Positions 9,019 to 17,573 are shown, counted from the stretch's first letter. The stretch is DNA of 64,000 nucleotides from JAFDVL01 sp043783625 (GCA_043783625.1 JAYVZE010000017.1:12604-76603), one strand, 5' to 3'. Numbers and translations: made by a program. The notes: generated by a model from the sequence alone, not told the origin.

Positions 9019-9723
9019 ATGAACCCAATTAGCAAATTTTTCCTTGGCATCCGGCATTACTTGAGCGGTCTGAAACGCTTGCTGATTTATCCGAGCCTGC
9101 TGCTTCTGGCGATTGTCCCGATTCTATTGACGCTGGCAACGCTGGTATTTCTTGCGGGTGGGGGAGCGTGGTTGATTGGGAGCTGGATGCGGACCAGCTT
9201 TTCGTTGCCTGCTGACAGTCTGATTTTTATGCAGGCGCTGACAGTTTTGATTATTATTTTTTTGTCGTTGTGGATTTATCTCCCCTTGACGCGCATCTTT
9301 CTGGCTCCAATCAGTGAGCAGATCAGCGTCAAAACCTTTAAAATCCACGGAGAAATGCAACCTTCAGATCGTGAAGTGAATTTTGCGCATGCGATGTGGG
9401 AAGGGGTTAAACTGGTTGCGTTGCAATTGATTGTTTTAGCGCTGGTCTTGCTGGTGAGTTTTATTTTCCCGCCGATTGCGCCGCCGCTTTGGATTATAAT
9501 TACAATTATTTTTGTCGGGATGGATTTTCTGGATGTGCCACTGTCATTACGCGGGCTGAATACTGGCGAGAAACTGACATTTTATTGGAACCATCGCGCC
9601 ATGTTTCTGGGTTTTAGCTTTGCCGGATATGCGGTACTTCATATTCCGCTGGTCAACGTCCTGGCTCTACCAGTGGGGATTATCGGGGGAACAATGTTAG
9701 TCATGAGAAAGATCAGCGATTAG
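9019..9723 (+). CDS. EI24/CysZ-like integral membrane protein
   Basis: A 234-residue protein with at least four hydrophobic helices (about residues 20-60, 70-90, 130-170 and 195-225). The N-terminus (FFLGIRHYLSGLKRLLIYPSL) and the segment GMDFLDVPLSLRGL followed by KLTFYWNHRAMFLGFSF match the EI24 domain family, which includes the CysZ sulfate permease of proteobacteria. In that family it forms an inner-membrane channel. The substrate here is not known, and no sulfate-assimilation genes lie nearby. It is convergent with, and directly abuts, the next minus-strand gene. Confidence 0.75.
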   Translation: MNPISKFFLGIRHYLSGLKRLLIYPSLLLLAIVPILLTLATLVFLAGGGAWLIGSWMRTSFSLPADSLIFMQALTVLIIIFLSLWIYLPLTRIFLAPISEQISVKTFKIHGEMQPSDREVNFAHAMWEGVKLVALQLIVLALVLLVSFIFPPIAPPLWIIITIIFVGMDFLDVPLSLRGLNTGEKLTFYWNHRAMFLGFSFAGYAVLHIPLVNVLALPVGIIGGTMLVMRKISD

Positions 9724-10056
9724 TTATAGCCCGATGTCTATCGAAATCCCGACCGAAAGCAGTGCGTTAAGCGCCGAAAATTTCGGACTTAACAAATTGA
9801 CCTGACCATCATTCACCATCGCAAATGCTTTGCCGTCCTGCCAGAATCCATGAGAAAAATCCGTATCGAATTCTTCACCGTCCAGCAATAACCACATATC
9901 ATTCAAATCCTGTTCAATGCGTTCGTCAATGCGCTCGCGCAATAGTGAATAGGAGATTTTTGGCAGAGTCAGCGCCGTAAAGCTCTCTTCCATGTTCTGA
10001 ATCTGCGCCAGGCCTGAAGTGAGTTGGTTGTCTTGAGAATCGAAATAATAACCCAT
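9724..10056 (-). CDS. Hypothetical acidic protein
   Basis: A 110-residue, strongly acidic protein preceded by AGGAAAGG at good spacing, which supports the start. No signal peptide or membrane segment is present. It contains Asp/Glu-rich helices (RERIDERIEQDLNDMWLLLDGEEFDTDF) and ends in a hydrophobic tail. No family is recognised. Its stop directly abuts the stop of the convergent EI24 gene. Confidence 0.65.
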   Translation of the reverse strand: MGYYFDSQDNQLTSGLAQIQNMEESFTALTLPKISYSLLRERIDERIEQDLNDMWLLLDGEEFDTDFSHGFWQDGKAFAMVNDGQVNLLSPKFSALNALLSVGISIDIGL

Positions 10057-10235
10057 AATGGTTGCCTTTCCTGGAATCGGGGGAAGATTTCAAAGGGCAC
10101 TGATACAGATGTCTGCACAACAATTTGCGTTGCCTGAGCATCGTGAAAAAACAGGGGTCATGAATAAGTACGATCAGCAGTAAAAATCGGATTGGAGCGG
10201 GTGCGGATCAGGTTTCAGGGGGGTAGCAGCTCAAA

Positions 10236-10532
10236 TCATTTTAATAAATCACCGATCACATTGGTCTGGAAATGAATGCGAACTTCATCATCTTCAATTC
10301 TGTCTTCGCCAACTAATCTACCTTTCAAAGCGGGGGAAAGAGTCATAAAAAATCGTCGTGTCCCAACGTCAGCGCGGATGAGGCGATTACCAGAAGCGTC
10401 TATGGCGCACTCAACGATTTGGCTTGGAGCAGTTGTCGCTTTGTCACCAATCCCATTACTTTCGAGGATAATGGCAATGGGTTCTGAAAATTGGTCAATA
10501 CTTGTAGAGGTCTTAATCGCAGACTCCAACAT
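10236..10532 (-). CDS. Hypothetical small protein
   Basis: A 98-residue protein with a strong GAGGAG ribosome-binding site six to eight bases before the ATG. The sequence shows alternating short strands (PIAIILESNGIG, RRFFMTLSP) and no membrane segment. No family is recognised. The 179 bases downstream, before the next minus-strand gene's start, hold nothing I can name. It is divergent from the hydrolase operon at 10759. Confidence 0.65.
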   Translation of the reverse strand: MLESAIKTSTSIDQFSEPIAIILESNGIGDKATTAPSQIVECAIDASGNRLIRADVGTRRFFMTLSPALKGRLVGEDRIEDDEVRIHFQTNVIGDLLK

Positions 10533-10758
10533 TGTAGCTTCTCCTCACAGTGATAGGTAATACAAAGCTGGCAGAATTTACAATAACTTCGGTGTCAATT
10601 CAAGTAATCTGTGATCTCTCCCGAACATCTCTTCGCAAAGTCAGTTCTCCGACTGGAAATCAAATTTTGACAACGGAGACGTACACCGCATAAACTCTTG
10701 GTTTATTTTGCTCCCGCCTTTTATTTTTAAGGCTGAGCGCAACCTTGAGGAGTTTATT

Positions 10759-11469
10759 TTGTCGCGCCCATTAATTGGAATTACATCCCGCCTTGACCTC
10801 GTTCCAAATAATTTTTACCTGCGTCGTTACTACTCCGAAGCTGTTTGGGCGGCGGGCGGTGATCCGGTTCAGATTCCGTTAATTCCCGACGAAAATTATC
10901 TTTTGTCGTTAGGAAATAAACTGGATGGCTTACTGCTTTCCGGCAGTGACAGCGATGTTGATCCGAACTATTACGACGAAGAACCGCATCAAAAAATCGG
11001 CGGCGTCACGTTTGAGCGCGACCAGACGGATTTGATTCTGCTGCGCGTCGCTGAAGCCAGAAATATTCCCGTGTTCGGGATTTGTTTTGGCACGCAATCG
11101 CTGGCGGTTTCGCGTGGCGGGAAATTAATTCAGGATATTCCTTCGCAGGTTCCGAACGCTCTGAAGCATTCGCAAGGTGAGCCGTATAAACCCATTCATC
11201 ACATCAAAATCGAAGCCGATTCGCTGCTCGCAAAATTAGCCGGAGCCGACTCCGCGCGCGTCAATTCCAGCCATCATCAGGCGATCAGAGAGCCGGGGGG
11301 AAATCTGCGGATCACCGCCCGCGCTTACGACGGCGTGATTGAATGCGTCGAAGATACGCGCCCTGACCGCTGGGTGCTGGGCGTGCAATGGCATCCCGAA
11401 ATGCACTGGGATTCGGATGATTTATCGAAGGCGATTTTTAAGAAATTTGTAGAGGTCGCGCAAAAATGA
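10759..11469 (+). CDS. Class I glutamine amidotransferase-like hydrolase (peptidase C26, PuuD-like)
   Basis: A 236-residue protein of the gamma-glutamyl-gamma-aminobutyrate hydrolase (C26) family. The nucleophile elbow GICFGTQSLAVSRGG holds the catalytic Cys and VQWHPEM the catalytic His. LSGSDSDVDPNYY is the conserved N-terminal loop. Family members hydrolyse gamma-glutamyl amide bonds, as in putrescine breakdown, but the substrate here cannot be read. I start at TTG 10759 because GAGGAG lies six bases before it and the protein then begins directly at SRPLIGITSR; a TTG 17 codons upstream has no such site. It overlaps the next gene by ATGA. Confidence 0.87.
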   Translation: MSRPLIGITSRLDLVPNNFYLRRYYSEAVWAAGGDPVQIPLIPDENYLLSLGNKLDGLLLSGSDSDVDPNYYDEEPHQKIGGVTFERDQTDLILLRVAEARNIPVFGICFGTQSLAVSRGGKLIQDIPSQVPNALKHSQGEPYKPIHHIKIEADSLLAKLAGADSARVNSSHHQAIREPGGNLRITARAYDGVIECVEDTRPDRWVLGVQWHPEMHWDSDDLSKAIFKKFVEVAQK

Positions 11470-11726
11470 AATCAGCAAAAAAAGTAGCCGGAATAGTTCT
11501 AATGGTTATCGGTATTTCCTTCTCGATCATTAGTTTTCTAACGACACTTTTATCGGTCATAAAGTTTCAGAATGAAGTATCTATCGAGGGGCATGAGCCA
11601 TTTTATTTAGGATATGTACTTGGATTGTTCGCGCCCGCTGTTTTTGGTGTGGGAGTAGCTGTGATCGGGTTTTTTTTGTATCGGTCTTCAACTAAAGTTA
11701 GTCGAGAAAAAGTAGAGCTTTCATGA
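11466..11726 (+). CDS. Small two-helix membrane protein
   Basis: An 86-residue protein with two long hydrophobic helices (about residues 5-30 and 48-70) separated by a short polar loop with Glu and His. It is coupled by four-base ATGA overlaps to the hydrolase before it and the MFS transporter after it, so the three are surely one operon. No family is recognised. Confidence 0.75.
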   Translation: MKSAKKVAGIVLMVIGISFSIISFLTTLLSVIKFQNEVSIEGHEPFYLGYVLGLFAPAVFGVGVAVIGFFLYRSSTKVSREKVELS

Positions 11727-12928
11727 ACAGACATTTACGCAACATCACATTCCTCTCACTCGGTCATGCCGTGTTGGATGCCTATTCAAGTTTTCTCATG
11801 CCGTTGCTTCCGATGCTGGCCTTGAAGCTTGATTTGACTCCGGCGCAAGTCGGTTGGCTGATTCCGACGATGATGATTACTTCGTCGTTATTCCAGCCGG
11901 TTTACGGACTAATTTCTGACCGATATTTCAAGCGTGCCTTTGCCGTAGCGGGGCCGATTCTGGCAGCGATTTTTATTTCAAGTATTGGACTTGCCGGCAG
12001 TCTTCCCGCTTTGCTCGGATTGATTATCGCGGGCGGCATTGGCATTGGTGCGTTTCACCCGCAAGGCGCAGCTCTCGCGCATCGGGCGGCGACGGATTGG
12101 AATCCGGCGCGGCAGGGTACGGTAATGTCAATATTTTCGTCTTCAGGGACAGTTGGTTATGCGCTCGGTCCGTTGATGGCTTCGATGTGCGTTTTGTGGT
12201 TTGGATTGGAACACACTTCGTACACCATGATTTTCGGAATTGTTGCGTCAGCCCTGCTCTGGATGTATTGCCCGGAATTAGAGCCGCGTATTAAAACGGA
12301 AGATTCACCTTCGCTGTTTGAATTGCTCAAAGCCGCGCGTGTCCCGCTGACGATTTTATATTTTGCTGTTGTCTTTCGTTCCGCCGTGTCCGTCAGCATC
12401 CAGAGTTATTTACCATTTTGGTTGCAGGAACATGGGCTGGAGATGAAAAGTTTCAGCCTGATTATTTCGGGCTTTATTTTGTTCGGAGGCATCGGCGGAT
12501 TTTTCGGCGGAGCCTTGGCGGATCGCTTCGGGGCGCGTCGTGTTTCTATGGTTTCAGTGCTGCTTTCAACGCCGATTTTAGTGGCTGGGTTTTTGACGCA
12601 CGGAGCTTTGAGCTATGCGCTGATTATGTTCGGCGGAATGTGCTTGAATCTTCCGCTGCCGATTTCAGTCGTGATGGCGCAGCGTTTAGTCCCCGGCGGA
12701 GCGAGTACCGTATCGGCTTTAGTCATGGGCTTTGCATGGGGCTTGGGGGCGTTAATGAATCCCATCACCGGAAAGCTCAGCGAATCTTTTGGCTTAACAA
12801 ATGCGCTGGTCATCGTCGCAGTTGTTCCGTTGATTTCGGCAGCTTTATTCTGGTGTTTTCCGAAAGATAATGTGGCAATTCGCAAAAAACTCGAAGCCTC
12901 ACAAGAAGCCTTCGCCAGTGGAGACTAG
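11723..12928 (+). CDS. MFS transporter, fosmidomycin-resistance (Fsr)-like
   Basis: A 401-residue, 12-helix major facilitator. The early segment FLSLGHAVLDAYSSFLMPLLP, the PVYGLISDRYFKR loop after helix 2 and GIGIGAFHPQGAA in helix 4 are typical of the Fsr (fosmidomycin resistance) family of proton-driven drug exporters. A second-half ADRFGARR loop is also present. It overlaps the small membrane protein by four bases. Together with the C26 hydrolase this suggests an operon that processes and moves a small amide or drug-like compound; that link is inference. Confidence 0.85.
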   Translation: MNRHLRNITFLSLGHAVLDAYSSFLMPLLPMLALKLDLTPAQVGWLIPTMMITSSLFQPVYGLISDRYFKRAFAVAGPILAAIFISSIGLAGSLPALLGLIIAGGIGIGAFHPQGAALAHRAATDWNPARQGTVMSIFSSSGTVGYALGPLMASMCVLWFGLEHTSYTMIFGIVASALLWMYCPELEPRIKTEDSPSLFELLKAARVPLTILYFAVVFRSAVSVSIQSYLPFWLQEHGLEMKSFSLIISGFILFGGIGGFFGGALADRFGARRVSMVSVLLSTPILVAGFLTHGALSYALIMFGGMCLNLPLPISVVMAQRLVPGGASTVSALVMGFAWGLGALMNPITGKLSESFGLTNALVIVAVVPLISAALFWCFPKDNVAIRKKLEASQEAFASGD

Positions 12929-12946
12929 GCGAAAGGATGAGTTTTT

Positions 12947-12977
12947 ACTCATCACTCGTTACTCATCACTCATCACT
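12947..12977. repeat. Short direct repeat ahead of ftsY
   Basis: ACTCATCACTC occurs twice (12947-12957 and 12961-12971) and is followed by a third partial ATCACT. It lies in the 63-base gap between the MFS gene and ftsY. It is probably slippage or decay of a dispersed repeat; no function is apparent. Confidence 0.6.
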
Positions 12978-12991
12978 TTTAGATAAACTTT

Positions 12992-14182
12992 ATGGCATTT
13001 TGGAATCGTAAAAAAAGCAGTGACTTCATTTCACTAAATCTCAGCGGCCCCGCCGAAGTTGAACCGGAAGCCAAGCCTGAATCCGCGCCAGTCGTCGCAG
13101 TTGAAAAAATTGTAGCTCCTGAACCGACAAAATCTGAGCCTATAGCTTTTGCTCCACTGCCAACGCCGATTGAAACTGTTATAGCTCCAATCGCCGCGTC
13201 TCCAATTCCCCCCACTCTCCTTTCTCCAATCAACGAAGAAGAGGAACAAAAAGGATTCTTCCTCCGTTTCAAAAAAGCGGTTGCCAAAACGCGTGAGAAT
13301 TTCACGGAACGGATTGAAGATGCTTTCAAAGGTAAAAAAGCAATTGATGCCGAGACGCTGGAGCAACTGGAAGAAATTTTGATTGGCGCAGACATCGGCG
13401 TGCAGACTACGATGGATATTATTGAGGACGTGCGCAAGCAGGTAGACCGTCAAACTTTGAAAGAGGTTGACGAACTCAAACAGGTCATCAAACAACATCT
13501 CATAAATATTCTGACGAAGGCGGCGAATTCACGCGGCATCGCTTCTGAAACGGCGATTCCCGACAACATTCAGCCTTACGTGATGATGGTCGTAGGCGTC
13601 AACGGCGTCGGCAAAACGACGACAATTGGGAAGCTGGCGCAGCGTATCAAAGCCGAAGGAAATTCTGTGGTGATTTGTGCGGCGGACACGTTTCGCGCTG
13701 CCGCTGCCGATCAATTAGAAATCTGGGCGAACCGCGCCGGAGTCCCGTTGATCCAGCAAAAACAAGGAACTGATCCGGCGGCGGTGCTCTACGATTCGCT
13801 CAAAGCTGCCAAAGCTCGCAACGCCGATGTGTTAATTGTAGATACTGCGGGGCGGCTTCATAACAAACAAAACCTGATGGCAGAATTAGAAAAAATGAAG
13901 CGCGTCGCAGCTAAAGAAGTCCCCGGCGCACCGCACGAAGTCTTGTTAGTCATTGACGCCGTCACTGGACAAAACGGCTTGAGCCAGGCGCGAGAATTTT
14001 TGAAGGCCGCCCCCGTGACAGGACTCGTCCTGACGAAATTAGACGGCACAGCCAAAGGCGGAATTGCGGTAGCCATTGCGAAAGAATTGAACTTACCAAT
14101 TCGCTATTGCGGTATTGGTGAACAGGCGGATGATTTGATTGTGTTTGATCCGCAGGTTTATGTGGATGGGTTGTTTGAGTGA
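12992..14182 (+). CDS. ftsY: Signal recognition particle receptor FtsY
   Basis: A 396-residue SRP receptor GTPase. Residues 1-90 form a variable Pro/Ala/Glu-rich acidic A-domain, then the N domain and the G domain follow. The G domain shows GVNGVGKTTTIGKLAQ (G1), DTFRAAAADQLEIW, DTAGRLHNK (G3) and TKLDGTAKGG (G4). FtsY docks SRP-ribosome complexes at the inner membrane for co-translational insertion. The N-terminus MAFWNRKK is typical; no clear ribosome-binding site precedes it. It is separated from the MFS gene by 63 bases and followed closely by a very small gene. Confidence 0.96.
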   Translation: MAFWNRKKSSDFISLNLSGPAEVEPEAKPESAPVVAVEKIVAPEPTKSEPIAFAPLPTPIETVIAPIAASPIPPTLLSPINEEEEQKGFFLRFKKAVAKTRENFTERIEDAFKGKKAIDAETLEQLEEILIGADIGVQTTMDIIEDVRKQVDRQTLKEVDELKQVIKQHLINILTKAANSRGIASETAIPDNIQPYVMMVVGVNGVGKTTTIGKLAQRIKAEGNSVVICAADTFRAAAADQLEIWANRAGVPLIQQKQGTDPAAVLYDSLKAAKARNADVLIVDTAGRLHNKQNLMAELEKMKRVAAKEVPGAPHEVLLVIDAVTGQNGLSQAREFLKAAPVTGLVLTKLDGTAKGGIAVAIAKELNLPIRYCGIGEQADDLIVFDPQVYVDGLFE

Positions 14183-14206
14183 TAGAATTACCTCAAGGTG
14201 TGAATT

Positions 14207-14377
14207 ATGACTCTACAAGAAATCATTGACGAAATTCCGAACCTTTCGAAGGACGAAATAATCATGGTAGGAGATGCCGTCGTAGAAAGTTTAATGTCGG
14301 CAGAAGAAGATTCCAGTCAGGTGTGTTTGGATTGGAAGAAAGTCAAAGAAGAATATCTTTTGGAGAAATATTCCTAA
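14207..14377 (+). CDS. Very small antitoxin-like protein (56 aa)
   Basis: A 56-codon ORF with AAGGTG about eight bases before its ATG, running MTLQEIIDEIPNLSKDEIIM to LLEKYS then TAA. The phrase LSKDEIIMVGDAVVESLMSAEED resembles the helical addiction-module family (TIGR02574-like small antitoxins, consensus near LSxxERxxLADALLESL). No toxin gene follows; the next gene is a lipoprotein. It may be an orphan antitoxin or an unrelated small helical protein. Confidence 0.5.
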   Translation: MTLQEIIDEIPNLSKDEIIMVGDAVVESLMSAEEDSSQVCLDWKKVKEEYLLEKYS

Positions 14378-14419
14378 TTTGTTCCTCGACTTTATTGCCT
14401 TACCTATCATAACAAATCA

Positions 14420-15118
14420 ATGATTGCTTTCCTAAAAATTCGTGGATGGATGATTTTGCTGCTTAGTTGTTTGGTGATGATTGGATGCCAAAAGGCGCAT
14501 GTTGCAGCCAATGAAAAGCCTTCTGTCGCAGTCGAATCGAATCCGCTTCCACAATCTTCAATCAAGCCAAGTTCGACACTCATTCCAAACTCGCCTATTC
14601 GTAATTTTGATTTTAAGAATTTCTCCTATCCTGAAGCCGTCTATGGATATTTAAGTCGAAAGAAAGGCATTGGCAATCTGGGACGTTCTCGTTATTTCTA
14701 TAAGCTAGAAGATGGAGGAGAGCTTGAAATTAGAGACAAGTCAGGCTTGCTTAAAAATTCTCCTGCGTCATTATCCTCATTGGTGTATGAAGATTTGACG
14801 GGAGATTCTGAGCCGGAAGCACTGATTGAGTTAAGTATTTTGACAGGTGGTTCCGCGATGGCAAATGAACTTTACGTTTATACTTGGAGTCATAAGCACC
14901 CGCAGAAAATATTTTCATTTTCAACTGGCGACCGCGCAGATGGCGGATTTCGCAAAATGTACGCTGAAAATGGAGATTTAATGATTGAACTCAATGCCGG
15001 AGATGAAAATGCTCCTGATTGTGATGGCTGTCAATCTACAAGATTAATGCGAATTCGATATAAATGGGACGGGCGAAAATTTGTGAAAGTGAATCAAGAA
15101 CTATTACCTATACGATGA
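14420..15118 (+). CDS. Putative lipoprotein
   Basis: A 232-residue protein with a hydrophobic N-terminus ending in a lipobox (CLVMIGC, Cys about residue 23). A Ser/Pro-rich linker of about 40 residues follows, then a globular domain of about 150 residues. VYEDLTGDSEPEALIELSI resembles the calcium-loop phrase of FG-GAP/VCBS-like repeats (DLTGDGxxEA), seen in many exported proteins that report on stored values. It contains a CDGC pair near the C-terminus. The stop overlaps the ribD start (ATGA), so the two genes are coupled, though a functional link to riboflavin synthesis is not evident. Confidence 0.75.
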   Translation: MIAFLKIRGWMILLLSCLVMIGCQKAHVAANEKPSVAVESNPLPQSSIKPSSTLIPNSPIRNFDFKNFSYPEAVYGYLSRKKGIGNLGRSRYFYKLEDGGELEIRDKSGLLKNSPASLSSLVYEDLTGDSEPEALIELSILTGGSAMANELYVYTWSHKHPQKIFSFSTGDRADGGFRKMYAENGDLMIELNAGDENAPDCDGCQSTRLMRIRYKWDGRKFVKVNQELLPIR

Positions 15119-16287
15119 CCGACATCGAATACATCAACCAAACATTACAGCTCGCCGCGCAAGGCAAAAGCTTAGTCTCTCCTAACCCACTGGTCGGCTC
15201 CGTCGTCGTCAAGGACGGCGAAATTATCGGGCGTGGGTTTCATCGCTACGATGATTTCAAGCACGCCGAAGTGTGGGCTTTGGAAGAGGCGGGAGACAGC
15301 GCGAAAGGCGCGACGATTTATGTCAATCTGGAGCCGTGTTCGCACCATGGAAATGGCAAGCGGACTCCGCCTTGTGTGGAAGCGATAATAAAATCAGGCG
15401 TACGACGCGTTGTCGCTTCGATGGTTGATCCGAATCCGAAAGTGAATGGGCGCGGCTTTGAAATGTTACGTGCGGCGGGTATCGAAGTTTCAGTTGGAGT
15501 GATGGAAAAAGAATCGCTCTTGCTCAACGAAAAATTTGTCAAAGTGGCGCGGACTGGATTGCCGTTTGTCCATTTGAAAACGGCTTGCTCATTGGATGGC
15601 AGAATTGCGACACGAACAGGTGAGTCGCAGTGGATTACGGGTGAAGAATCACGTGCGGCTTCGCAGCAATTACGGGCTGAGTACGATGCAATTTTGGTGG
15701 GAATTAACACGGTACTCGCGGATGATCCGTTGTTGACAGATCGTTCAGGAAATTCGCGCCATCGCCCATTAACACGAGTTGTGCTTGACGCTGCGCTGCG
15801 AATTCCACCGACTTCAAAGCTGGTGAAGACGGCGCGAGAATTTCCTTTGCTGGTATTTGCTGCCGACGATGAAATATTAGATGGCGGCGGCTTTGGCATT
15901 TATACCGATTGGGGAAACTCGATTGACGAACGACAAAAGCTGATGAAAAGCCTCGGCGTTGAAGTTGTGCGTGTTCCTGTAAATGGCGGGCAATTACAAT
16001 TAATAGAAGTACTGAGGGCGTTAACTGCGCACTCGTTGACAAGCGTCATTGTCGAGGGGGGAGCCGCTGTCGCGGGTTCATTTGTGGAGCAAAAGTTGAT
16101 TGATAAAGTGACATTTTTTTTAGCTCCAAAAATCATTGGCGGTCTCGAAGCGAAGTCTGCGATTGGAGGCGAAGGCTTTGCGACGTTGAGCGACGCGCTG
16201 GAATTACGCGATTTGAAGTTGGCACCGCGCGGCAGAGATTTGGAAGTCACAGGTTATTACCGGGAGCGTCCGCATCTTGCGGGCTGA
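15115..16287 (+). CDS. ribD: Bifunctional riboflavin biosynthesis deaminase/reductase RibD
   Basis: A 390-residue RibD. The N-terminal zinc deaminase domain shows HAEVWALEEAG and PCSHHGNGKRTPPC (residues about 45-85). The C-terminal NADPH reductase domain shows SLDGRIATRTGESQWITG and LVGINTVLADDPLLT. It carries out the second and third steps of the GTP branch of riboflavin synthesis: deamination of the pyrimidine, then ribosyl side-chain reduction. It starts at ATG 15115, overlapping the lipoprotein stop. The other rib genes are not nearby, and no FMN riboswitch is seen. The last eight residues (RERPHLAG) are encoded by the left arm of a palindromic repeat (16262-16361), so the C-terminus seems to have been replaced or extended by a repeat insertion. 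Confidence 0.95.
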   Translation: MTDIEYINQTLQLAAQGKSLVSPNPLVGSVVVKDGEIIGRGFHRYDDFKHAEVWALEEAGDSAKGATIYVNLEPCSHHGNGKRTPPCVEAIIKSGVRRVVASMVDPNPKVNGRGFEMLRAAGIEVSVGVMEKESLLLNEKFVKVARTGLPFVHLKTACSLDGRIATRTGESQWITGEESRAASQQLRAEYDAILVGINTVLADDPLLTDRSGNSRHRPLTRVVLDAALRIPPTSKLVKTAREFPLLVFAADDEILDGGGFGIYTDWGNSIDERQKLMKSLGVEVVRVPVNGGQLQLIEVLRALTAHSLTSVIVEGGAAVAGSFVEQKLIDKVTFFLAPKIIGGLEAKSAIGGEGFATLSDALELRDLKLAPRGRDLEVTGYYRERPHLAG

Positions 16288-16361
16288 GGCGTGGCGACAA
16301 AATTAACTGCGATGAAACTGTAACTTATGCCAGGTTTCGCCCGCAGGATGCGGGCGCTCCC
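16262..16361. repeat. Dispersed palindrome, family C, overlapping the end of ribD
   Basis: The left arm (GGGAGCGTCCGCATCTTGCG, 16262-16281, extending to 16285) and the right arm (GCCCGCAGGATGCGGGCGCT, from 16339) are near-perfect reverse complements. The left arm is inside ribD. The region to about 16470 continues with fragments such as GGGCGGGCCTCCCGTGCGGG that look like more of the same element. A related short palindrome lies at 25525-25543. Confidence 0.75.
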
Positions 16362-16471
16362 AGGGCTAGAGCTCCCAGTTGAGAAAAAATATGAGTCGTT
16401 ATCGCGGTCGCTGGGAAACTTTCTGAGAAATCGCCGTCAAGGGCGGGCCTCCCGTGCGGGGGCGAAAGTTA

Positions 16472-16891
16472 ATGGCTTGGCAATTGCCGGCAATGATGGC
16501 GAATGTAAAAAATTACTCGACGGAAAAACCGGTCGGGTCAATGGTTCCGTGGGCGCAAACGCAACTGCTACAAGCGACGCAGCAGGCTTTGGCGGCGGTG
16601 GCGAATGATGTCGCAAATGGTATCAAGGAAACGGTAGGATTGAAGAGCAAATGGGGAACTGAGTCGCTTGAAAATGATCGTTGTTCGGTAATTCTTGAAT
16701 TGCCTGAAGAAGCCGATCCTGAATTTATCGCGCAGGCGATTGACCTCGAAAATGTTGAAGCCTGGTGCGATGAAAATAAAAAAGTCCACGTCGCCATCGG
16801 CCCGTGGTATTCGACGAAAGATGTAGATCAAGTTGTCTTGTCCGTGACCAAAGTTGTGCATGTCTTGCTGGGGATGCATGCGCCAGTTTAG
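16472..16891 (+). CDS. Hypothetical protein (about 139 aa)
   Basis: The ORF runs from ATG 16472 (GGGGG upstream) to TAG; ATGs at 16493/16496 and 16547 are alternative starts. The first 25 residues are doubtful because the DNA upstream looks repeat-derived. The rest is acidic and well behaved: ILELPEEADPEFIAQAIDLENVEAWCDENKKVHVAIGPWYSTKDVDQVVLSVTKVVHVLLG. The ending suggests a small alpha/beta protein. No family is recognised. It precedes the DUF4160-DUF2442 pair by nine bases. Confidence 0.6.
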   Translation: MAWQLPAMMANVKNYSTEKPVGSMVPWAQTQLLQATQQALAAVANDVANGIKETVGLKSKWGTESLENDRCSVILELPEEADPEFIAQAIDLENVEAWCDENKKVHVAIGPWYSTKDVDQVVLSVTKVVHVLLGMHAPV

Positions 16892-16900
16892 AATAAAATT

Positions 16901-17143
16901 ATGCCGACGGTGCTGAGACAAGATGGGTTCAGGTTTCAAGTTTTTACGGACGATCATCCTCCTGCGCATCTTCATATTTTTAAAGCAGGGGCTGAATTGG
17001 TGATAAATTTAGGCGATGAAAATCTCAAACCATGGATTCGGGAGAACAAAGGAATGAGCAGAAAAGATAGCGATAAAGCATTGCTGATCGTGCTGCAAAA
17101 TCAAGAAACCCTCTTAGAACAATGGGAGAATATACATGGCTAA
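16901..17143 (+). CDS. DUF4160 family protein
   Basis: An 80-residue protein that matches DUF4160 by its start MPTVLRQDGFRFQVFTDDHPP followed by AHLHIFKAG, in which the HxH after the proline pair is the family hallmark. The C-terminus is helical (SDKALLIVLQNQETLLEQW). DUF4160 proteins are usually encoded next to a DUF2442 protein, as here, and the pair is sometimes listed as a possible toxin-antitoxin system; no activity is known to me. It overlaps the DUF2442 start by eight bases. Confidence 0.85.
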   Translation: MPTVLRQDGFRFQVFTDDHPPAHLHIFKAGAELVINLGDENLKPWIRENKGMSRKDSDKALLIVLQNQETLLEQWENIHG

Positions 17144-17573
17144 AATTATCAAATCTAAGAAATGGGAATACTCCGCAGAAGAATTAGAAATGATGTATGA
17201 GACCGCTACGCGGCGAGGTGAGGAAGCTTTAAAAACTGAAAAGCAAGCGCAAGCCGTCCGCTACGATCACGCGACACATCGGATTATTCTCGAACTGAAA
17301 AATGGTATTACGATGTTACTCCCATGTGATTTAATGCAAGGCATTGCTGATGCTGCGCCAGATGAAATTGCGGAAGTGAAATTAGGCGCACGCGGAGCTT
17401 CCTTGCATTGGGAAAAATTGGATCAGGATTTCAGTGTGAATGGATTAGTGAACGGTATTTTCGGCACGAAGAAATGGATGGAAAATTTAATAACGAAGAA
17501 CTTAAATCTCTCAAATTCGACTACCGCAGAAACGCATCGTCAAGCTGGGACTGACCAGAAAAAGGTTGCGTAA
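17136..17573 (+). CDS. DUF2442 family protein
   Basis: A 145-residue protein. Its centre (AQAVRYDHATHRIILELKNGITMLLPCDLMQGIADAAPDEI and GASLHWEKLDQDFSVNGLVNGIFG) is the DUF2442 domain. A helical N-terminal extension of about 40 residues and a Thr-rich tail flank it. GGGAGA precedes the ATG, which lies inside the DUF4160 gene, so the two are translationally coupled. The stop is directly followed by the rsmA start. Relatives partner with DUF4160; a DNA-binding antitoxin role is sometimes proposed but not shown. Confidence 0.85.
   Translation: MAKIIKSKKWEYSAEELEMMYETATRRGEEALKTEKQAQAVRYDHATHRIILELKNGITMLLPCDLMQGIADAAPDEIAEVKLGARGASLHWEKLDQDFSVNGLVNGIFGTKKWMENLITKNLNLSNSTTAETHRQAGTDQKKVA

Noticed and set aside
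15000..15114. FMN riboswitch ahead of ribD
   Set aside because: The ribD start overlaps the preceding coding region and none of the conserved FMN aptamer segments is present.
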